In this document: positions 57,401 to 64,000 of the stretch, in pieces
Layout: every line of letters begins with the position of its first letter
Numbering within the stretch: the stretch's first letter is position 1
NCBI GenBank assembly: GCA_963921425.1
Contig: OY992839.1
Coordinates: 13,061,409-13,125,408, forward strand
Direction of reading: 5' to 3'
DNA: 64,000 nucleotides
Origin: Dryas octopetala
Lineage: Eukaryota; Streptophyta; Magnoliopsida; Rosales; Rosaceae
Notes under the pieces: generated by a model
What the model was told of the DNA's origin: nothing
The model's input: only the letters and a program-made list of their open reading frames with translations
Database searches by the model: none
Made by a program: the position numbers and the translations under genes

Positions 57401-58198
57401 TTTAAAAACCCAAATTAATAAAACACACAAAAGCTGAGCCTCAAACAATACAGAAAACCCGTGGCAAAAAAAAAAAAAAAAATACAGAAATCCCCAATTC
57501 CTGCGCGACTCTCTCTTCCAACTCTGTCATTGAAGACCCAAACCCTAGCTGCTCTGATTGCAGATTTCGGCAGCAACCCACGGTGTTGGAGGTGATTTCG
57601 GCGGCATAGAAGTTCCTTGGAGCACCCTAGCTGCTCTGCTCTGAGTCGGGCTGCAGCAATTCTTCCGTTTGGAGGTTTTTTCTTTTCCTCTTCTGTTTCG
57701 ATCGAAAATGGAGTTTCGGCTGTGATGATTAACTGTTCGTTTTATACGTGCCTTAACTAGTATTCCACAACTGTATGTTTCTAATTGGCAATCAGGTCCT
57801 TGGTATGGTTTTTCATGATCCCCAACTGGTGAAGATGAATGGGATGAATAAAGTGGAATTCCCTTTAGTATTGTATTTTGTATGTTTTGTGGATGATCTT
57901 GTTAGGATTCTTATTTTAGTTGGATGATCTTGTTGAATTTGATATGTTTATGTTGATTATTATGCTTGAATGACTATTAATGCTATTTTTTGAACTATAT
58001 TATATATTTTATATTTTTTTCTATTATAATAATTTGATGCAGGAAAGGCTTGCGCCTCGCCTTATGAGACCGAAAACGCCTTACCTTACGCATTAGCGTT
58101 TTAAAACCTTGAATTTAACATCACCTGAAGTTTAAGCTCATTGAAGTAATTTTTTTTTTGTTTTTTTTTTGCTTTTTGGAAATCAGATAACTGCTGCA
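57401..58198 (+). promoter_or_regulatory. Promoter and leader of ABCF4, probable leader intron
   Basis: The leader candidate starts near 57500 (CTCTCTCTTCCAACTCTG). A possible donor lies at TTGGAG|GTTTTTT (57674/57675), though it is weak. An acceptor GAAATCAG ends at 58187, 11 bases before the ATG. The intervening sequence is T-rich, as expected of an intron. The frame is open upstream of the ATG at 58199 only because this intron tail happens to be open. Confidence 0.5.
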
Positions 58199-60352
58199 AT
58201 GGGAAAAAAGAAGACAGAAGACACTGGTGCAACAATGAAGGCTAAGTCAACTGGAAAAGATGTACCTAAAGATGGGAAGAAAGAGAAACTATCAGTCTCT
58301 GCCATGTTGGCCAGCATGGACCAGAAACCTGATAAGCCTAAAAAAGGATCGTCCTCGAGCGCAAAGCCAAAAGTTGCTCCAAAATCATCGTACACTGATG
58401 GTATCGATCTCCCTCCCTCTGATGAAGAAGATGAGGATGTCTTGGAAGAGGTAGCACAACAAGAAAGTGCACAGCAAAAGAGGTCAAATTATAAGCCGCT
58501 TGATGTATCCACTACAGACAAAGAGTTAAAAAAGCGTGAAAAGAAGGACATTCTTGCTGCGTATACTGTTGAGCAAGCAAAGAAGGAGGCCCTTAAAGAT
58601 GATCATGATGCTTTCACTGTTGTTATTGGAAGCCGGGCCTCAGTACTTCATGGTGAAGACGGCGATGCTAATGTCAAGGATATAACAATAGAAAACTTTT
58701 CTGTGTCAGCTCGGGGAAAGGAACTTCTAAAGAATGCATCAGTGAAGATATCACATGGGAAGAGATACGGTTTGGTTGGTCCCAATGGAATGGGCAAGTC
58801 TACCCTCTTAAAGCTTCTTGCTTGGAGGAAGATTCCAGTACCAAAAAACATTGATGTGCTTTTGGTTGAACAAGAGGTAGTTGGTGATGATAGAACGGCT
58901 CTTGAAGCAGTTGTTTCTGCTAATGAAGAACTTCTCAAGCTTCGGCAAGAGGTTGCAGCTTTGCAGAATTCAGTTTCTGGTGAGGAAGAGGACAGCCATG
59001 ATGATGATGCAGGAGAGAAGCTTGCTGAGTTGTATGAGCAATTGCAGTTGATGGGGTCAGATGCTGCTGAAGCTCAGGCTTCAAAGATTCTTGCTGGGCT
59101 GGGCTTCACAAAGGATATGCAAGGCCGTCCCACTAAGTCATTCAGTGGTGGTTGGAGGATGAGGATTTCATTAGCAAGGGCACTTTTTGTGCAACCAACT
59201 CTTCTGTTGCTTGATGAACCCACAAACCATCTTGACTTGAGGGCTGTTCTCTGGTTGGAAGAGTACTTGTGCCGCTGGAAAAAGACCTTGGTTGTTGTCT
59301 CACACGATCGGGATTTCCTTAACACAGTTTGCATTGAGATTATTCATCTGCATGATCTGAAACTCCACTTCTACCGTGGAAACTTTGATGATTTTGAAAC
59401 TGGGTATGAGCAGCGTCGCAAAGAGGTGAACAAAAAGTATGAAACTTATGAGAAGCAGTTGAAAGCTGCCAAAAGGACTGGAAGTCGGGTCCAACAGGAG
59501 AAGGTCAAGGATCGAGCAAAGTCTGCAGCAGCTAAGGAAGCATCAAAGAACAAGGCCAAGGGCAAGGTTGATGAGGATGAAAACCCAGTTGAGGCTCCTA
59601 GAAAGTGGAGGGATTACAGTGTGGAGTTCCACTTTCCTGAACCTACTGAGCTTACACCTCCACTCCTGCAACTTATTGAAGTCAGCTTTAGTTATCCAAA
59701 CCGGGAGGACTTCAAGCTGTCAAATGTTGATGTCGGTATTGATATGGGGACTCGTGTTGCCATTGTTGGACCTAATGGAGCAGGAAAGTCTACTCTGCTC
59801 AATCTTCTTTCCGGTGATTTGGTTCCTGTTGAGGGTGAAGTAAGGAGGAGTCAGAAGTTGAGGATCGGTAGGTATTCACAGCACTTTGTGGACCTCCTGA
59901 CAATGGACGAGACACCGGTTCAGTACCTTCTTCGTCTTCATCCAGAACAAGAGGGACTTAGCAAGCAAGAGGCTGTCCGTGCAAAGCTTGGAAAATATGG
60001 ACTCCCAAGCCACAATCATCTTACTCCAATTGCAAAATTATCTGGAGGGCAGAAAGCCCGCGTTGTCTTCACATCAATATACTTTTCAAAGCCCCACATT
60101 TTGCTGTTGGATGAACCCACAAATCATTTGGATATGCAGAGTATTGATGCACTGGCCGATGCACTTGATGAATTCACTGGTGGAGTTATACTGGTTAGTC
60201 ATGACTCTAGGCTGATATCACGGGTGTGTGACGATGAAGAGAAGAGTCAAATTTGGGTTGTTGAAGATGGTACTGTGAGGACTTTCCCTGGGACTTTTGA
60301 GGAGTACAAGGAGGAGCTACAAAGAGAAATTAAAGCTGAGGTCGATGATTAA
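58199..60352 (+). CDS. ABCF4: ABC transporter F family member 4, GCN20-type (717 aa)
   Basis: A soluble twin-ATPase without membrane segments. ABCF/GCN20-class proteins associate with ribosomes and the GCN1-GCN2 stress pathway (family knowledge). I chose MGKKKTEDTG at 58199, not the ATG ten codons earlier, because the latter lies in a probable leader intron. The N-terminal about 150 residues are Lys-rich and acidic with a DLPPSDEEDEDVLEE stretch. Cassette 1 shows GPNGMGKST (about 192-200), SGGWRMRISLARAL (about 315) and LLLDEPTNHLD (about 337). Then comes a Lys-rich linker (KEVNKKYETYEKQLKAAKRT). Cassette 2 shows GPNGAGKST (about 525), LSGGQKARVVF (about 614) and LLLDEPTNHLD (about 635). The C-terminus is REIKAEVDD. 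No intron interrupts the coding part. All catalytic motifs are intact, so it should be functional. Confidence 0.95.
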   Translation: MGKKKTEDTGATMKAKSTGKDVPKDGKKEKLSVSAMLASMDQKPDKPKKGSSSSAKPKVAPKSSYTDGIDLPPSDEEDEDVLEEVAQQESAQQKRSNYKPLDVSTTDKELKKREKKDILAAYTVEQAKKEALKDDHDAFTVVIGSRASVLHGEDGDANVKDITIENFSVSARGKELLKNASVKISHGKRYGLVGPNGMGKSTLLKLLAWRKIPVPKNIDVLLVEQEVVGDDRTALEAVVSANEELLKLRQEVAALQNSVSGEEEDSHDDDAGEKLAELYEQLQLMGSDAAEAQASKILAGLGFTKDMQGRPTKSFSGGWRMRISLARALFVQPTLLLLDEPTNHLDLRAVLWLEEYLCRWKKTLVVVSHDRDFLNTVCIEIIHLHDLKLHFYRGNFDDFETGYEQRRKEVNKKYETYEKQLKAAKRTGSRVQQEKVKDRAKSAAAKEASKNKAKGKVDEDENPVEAPRKWRDYSVEFHFPEPTELTPPLLQLIEVSFSYPNREDFKLSNVDVGIDMGTRVAIVGPNGAGKSTLLNLLSGDLVPVEGEVRRSQKLRIGRYSQHFVDLLTMDETPVQYLLRLHPEQEGLSKQEAVRAKLGKYGLPSHNHLTPIAKLSGGQKARVVFTSIYFSKPHILLLDEPTNHLDMQSIDALADALDEFTGGVILVSHDSRLISRVCDDEEKSQIWVVEDGTVRTFPGTFEEYKEELQREIKAEVDD

Positions 60353-61424
60353 GTCTGCATTTTTTTATTATTGTAAATTTTGCTGATTACATATTAATAC
60401 TTTCCATGAGTGTACTTTCTCATGGATTGCATACTACCGATGCATTTTTTTTTTATTATTACTATTTTTTGAGTGTATAATCATATTCGGGGTTGCGGAG
60501 AGTGTAACATTAGATAGATGTCTTTGTAAGATTAACATTTACATGGAGTTTGGACACCGGAAATTATTGTATTCTCTCCTCTCTTTCTGTTTTTTGGTCA
60601 GAACCTTTGGTTTGAAATCACTTCCTTATATAGAGATCTCGATTTTTATAATTCAGGTATGGCCAGTGGTCACTGATATGTAGGTCTGGACTACTAGTAG
60701 GCTGTTAGGTTAGCAGGGAATGGCTTGTTAAGGTTTGAGAAAACCTGTGGAATTTCAATATTTTAGTTGGGGGTGTAAGACTTATTTGATCTTATCAATT
60801 CTTAGATTTTTTTTTTTTTTTTTCCGAATAAATTAAATTATGAATTCGCTAGGACAATATTAAAGATATCATCAAAAACTTACAGCAGCTGACGACATAA
60901 CATCTACATTTGGATTTAAAAAAGCGTAGGCAATTTGGCGACAAAAAAACTACTACTTCTGGAATGGGAAAGTGTACTTTGTGTTGTGTTTTTGTTTTGT
61001 TTGTTATCTTATCTGTGTTGAGTGTTGAGCCAGGGGCTGCATGGCGGTGGAACATGTTTAAGAGCTCAAGAGCTCTCCGCTTGAGCATGATTGGGAGCAA
61101 GGATCAAGGATAACTAAATTCACATTGAAAGCATTGATTATCTTATAATGGTCTTTAATCTTTATGGATTGAATTTGTTGTCTTCTTAGTTCTTGCCAAG
61201 ATACTATGTTTGATTTTATTTCTACCTTTAGAGTGATTTCTTAAATCTGCTAGCTTTGGTGATTTTTCTGAACAGAGCTTGAAAGGGCTGGCTTGAATAA
61301 TCAGTTTATTGAATGTGATATTCTACCTTTTATGTTAATCATTTGCAATAGTTCTAATTGACAGACTGACAAACAAGTTTCTATTTTAAAGCATTGAAAA
61401 CAAAAAATAAAACGTTTCTTGTAG
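60353..61424. other. 3' flank of ABCF4 and unassigned sequence
   Basis: Probable 3' UTR to about 60600, then AT-rich spacer. A small frame at 60964-61113 starts MGKCTLCCVFVLFVILSVLS, a signal-peptide-like hydrophobic run, then AAWRWNMFKSSRALR. Such a 49-residue secreted peptide is conceivable, but I see no homologue. Confidence is low. Confidence 0.35.
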
Positions 61425-61992
61425 CACTTTGGAAGGGCATTCTTCTAGAGCTCAGTTGTTGAAAAAATGCTTCACTTGGAGAGTGGGGCTGGGTCATAAT
61501 ATATCCTTTTGGCATGATGTCTGGACCTCCTGTGGCAGGCTCATTGATCATACCATTCATCCCTGTTTGCAACAGTTTCTGATTACCATGTTGGATCTGA
61601 ATGGAACTTTGTTAAAGTACAGGCCTTATCTCCCTCAGGAAATAATTGGTCTCATTGCAGCCAAACCCAGTTGGGGTTGGATGACAGGGATAATGGTTGG
61701 ATTTGGAGTCAGTCATCATCTGCTAATTTTTCTGTTCAAGACTGCTTACAAAATGGCTATTGAGGATGGAGTTATCTCTGAGTGGAACTGGGTCTTCTCT
61801 CTGGAACCTTAATGTTCCTCCTAAAATCAAGACTTTCTTGTGGCTCTTGGTTTTAAATAGGATACTGCAGGTTAATGAGGAAAGATGGCAAAGAGGAATG
61901 ACTGACAATCCTGGGTGCCCTTATTGTGACTATCATCTGGAAAATACTAGACATTTGCTCTGGGATTGTCCAAAATGTTTGGCTTCAGCTTA
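61425..61992 (+). pseudogene. LINE fragment with zf-RVT domain
   Basis: Plus-strand frames read FTWRVGLGHNISFWHDVWT, then after a frameshift WNLNVPPKIKTFLWLLVLNR and CPYCDYHLENTRHLLWDC. This is the zinc-binding zf-RVT region that follows the reverse transcriptase in plant LINEs. Two frames are needed and both ends are truncated, so it is dead. The same region type occurs in the larger LINE remnant at 42850-44846, but the two copies are clearly different elements. Confidence 0.8.
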
Positions 61993-62938
61993 AGCTCTCT
62001 CTCTCACTTGGTTAATGCAGATGGTCTTGAGTTTCCAGATTGGCTAAAGGTGAACTTAATTTCTAGAAATCTGTCCAGTCAAGGTGTTGAATGGAGGCAG
62101 ATCTTTAGTTTGGCTGGTGGTTCTTATGGAAATGGAGAAACAAATGTATGTTTTATGTTAATATGTATATAAACCTGATTCAATATTGTTTCTATTAAAA
62201 CTCCATTTTGACTTCTTCAGTTTTAGAAAACTTGTTTTATGTGCAGCAGGGCTGCATTTATGAATTCTTGGCCTTTAGGCCTAAGCTATTTCATAAATTC
62301 ATATTACATTGTCTCCCCTTCCAAGTCTACTCCTATATCTCTATAAATCTTTAAGCTGTTTTAAAATGAATTTTCCAAGTTTTTTCAATCTAATCTTTGT
62401 CTTGACAGAACAGCTCCAACAGATTGTCTGGTAAGACCTTTTATTTTTATGTATTTTGACTTCCACATGTGGATAGCATGTATTTCATACATTGATTTTG
62501 TAGTCATGGAGTTCTACTTCTCAGTTATACATATATTAATATGGAATCATCCATGTCTTTCCATCTAAAAGCATATTATAGCAGTGAATGGAGAAACGAG
62601 AACATGATAACTTGAGTTTGTTTCAACTTTCAAGTTACATTCGCTTCCTTCATCTTTTAGGCAAGCATTATGGTAATCTGCACTTAGTCCATTATGTTTG
62701 GTATTGAACTCCAAGATTTTTTATTAACTAAGAATGAAATGTATAACTAAGTGAAACATATATGCATTCCAATTACTAAACAGCAGGTTCTGCTTGCGTA
62801 CAATCTCCAGTGTTGTCATGTGTAATTATTGTAATTACTGATTAGTGTATATATCATTTTATAAATTCCAAATTTGAGGTCGTTTTATATTATTATACGT
62901 CGTTTTATATGTTGAAAGAAATTAAACCTATAAAATCT
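61993..62938. other. Intergenic, no feature seen
   Basis: AT-rich sequence after the LINE fragment. No coding sequence or obvious repeat beyond short CGTTTTATAT direct repeats near 62881. Confidence 0.5.
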
Positions 62939-63489
62939 TGGGTAAAATACATTTTTGGTCCATGTGTTTTGAGTTGAAAGCATATTTGTTCTCATGGTTT
63001 CAATTTTGCCAATTTGGTTCTTGTATTTTAAGAAGTTTGCAATCTTAGGACAATTTTAATAAAAATCAAATCTTCAATTTGAAGAAAAAATATCCACTTT
63101 TTTTCAAGAAACGTTTTGTTGGGGGATTGAAAGATCATCTAATGGGCTTTCTAAAACTACTTTCAATTTTTATTTTAATGTTTATTTGCTAAGAAATTGA
63201 GGCTCAAAAAATGTTTAGGGTTTGAACTTTAAATTTGTGATTTCTTTAAATTCTTATTTGAAAATAAAAAAATTCAAGATTATATACATAATTGAGTCAT
63301 TCTTGAGTAAAACTTGTAAGTTTAAACAAGTTATCAATTTTGATTTGAAGAAAATTTTTATGTTAGATGTATAATGTACAAAAATTACAAAAAATATAAA
63401 ACACAAGGACCAAATTGGCAAAATTGAAACCACAAGAATTAAATGTGCTTTTGGCTCAAAACACAGAGACCAAAAATGTATTTTACCCT
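62939..63489. mobile_element. Long-TIR foldback element
   Basis: The left end is GGGTAAAATACATTTTTGGT and the right end is its exact complement for over 20 bases. Complementarity goes on through TTTTGAG, a CATTT block, and GTTTCAATTTTGCCAATTTG, giving arms of about 110 bp. The interior is AT-rich and non-coding. The flanking 9-mers TAAAATCTT and TAGAACTTT match at only 6 of 9 positions, so a Mutator-type duplication is possible but unproven. Confidence 0.75.
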
Positions 63490-63554
63490 AGAACTTTGAG
63501 TTCACAGTTTGAAGTTGTGCCATTATTTTTTTCCCCTATTAAACTGTGTTGAAA

Positions 63555-63680
63555 TTCACTTATAAAATCATATTATTATTGCAACTCTTGATTCAACTCT
63601 ATTCAATCATCACCTATAAAATCATATTATTGCAACTCTTGATTCAACTCTATTCCATCATCACCTATAAAATCATGGGA
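63555..63680. repeat. Tandem repeat, unit about 53 bp
   Basis: Two full units and part of a third share CCTATAAAATCAT, TATTATTGCAACTCTTGATT and CAACTCTATTC. Intergenic, near the right window edge. Confidence 0.8.
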
Positions 63681-64000
63681 ATTCATTACTTTGTAGACTG
63701 TGTTATCTATTATTAGTCAGGGGATAGTGAGGAAAGAGAGAGCACATGACCAAGTGCCTTCGAGTCTACCCACATCGCATGTTCTTAATCATTAATGTTG
63801 CTGCCCTTCCTAGAAATAACATGTTGGCTTTGTTAGACTTCCAGTACTGTTGTGTGTACAAATTTATCATTTTTTTTTTTTGGGGCTAGTACCAAACATT
63901 GATCACATCCACCAACAACATATCCCTAATTGCATGCATTGTATATACATAGCCATCATTTTCCAAGATCATGTATAATTAACTAATTAACCACCTGGTC

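Noticed and set aside
58169..58198. Upstream in-frame ATG of ABCF4
   Set aside because: It lies before a T-rich tract plus CAG acceptor at 58187; the conserved N-terminus starts at 58199.

Overview
This is plant nuclear DNA, most likely from a eudicot. Supporting signs are genes split by GT-AG (and one GC-AG) introns, a NAC transcription factor, a DYW-type pentatricopeptide-repeat (PPR) protein, AT-rich intergenic DNA with (CT)n/(GA)n microsatellites, plant-type LINE remnants, and many terminal-inverted-repeat (TIR) elements. I cannot name the species.

Layout. 1-2707: remains of an LTR-retrotransposon-like region full of minisatellites, ending in a probable LTR. 3113-4112: a 1-kb Mutator-like foldback element with a G-rich core. 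4678-7386 (minus): complete nine-exon FCF1, a PIN-domain pre-rRNA processing factor. 8568-9511: a TIR element in the interval between FCF1 and the next, divergently transcribed gene. 10305-22706 (plus): an 11-exon, 579-aa J-domain/GPALPP/DUF3752 protein gene whose introns carry LINE and copia-like debris. 23770-24420: a decayed partial copy of exons 4-5 of that gene. 24421-33767: about 9 kb without genes, holding several TIR elements, including a Mutator-like one with a perfect 10-bp target duplication and a CACTA-type one. 34939-38011 (plus): a three-exon VND7-like NAC gene. 38.8-48.3 kb: a transposon graveyard (hAT-like MITE, Mutator-like element, PIF/Harbinger trihelix fragment, a LINE 3' half, a second copy of the G-rich foldback family, a small MITE). 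48424-51396 (plus): an intronless 990-aa DYW-class PPR protein. 51663-54475: two decayed genes, an NDL/NDR-family pseudogene and a pseudogene of the plant MSAP/saposin-like (TLR4-regulator-like) family. 58199-60352 (plus): ABCF4, an ABC protein of the GCN20 class with an uninterrupted coding region. 61.4-63.5 kb: a LINE fragment and another foldback element.

The five intact genes are housekeeping or developmental and do not form a pathway: ribosome biogenesis (FCF1), a nuclear J-domain protein, xylem-vessel differentiation (VND7-like), organelle RNA editing (DYW PPR) and translation-associated ABCF. I saw no CRISPR array, operon, tRNA or rRNA gene. I found no convincing new multi-gene system. 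The most informative unexplained structure is in the foldback elements, in the fossil exon duplication that preserves a much shorter intron 4, and in a repeated segment (40.9 and 54.7 kb) shared between two distant intergenic sites. Exon borders below were read by eye from splice consensus and reading-frame continuity, with no transcript data.
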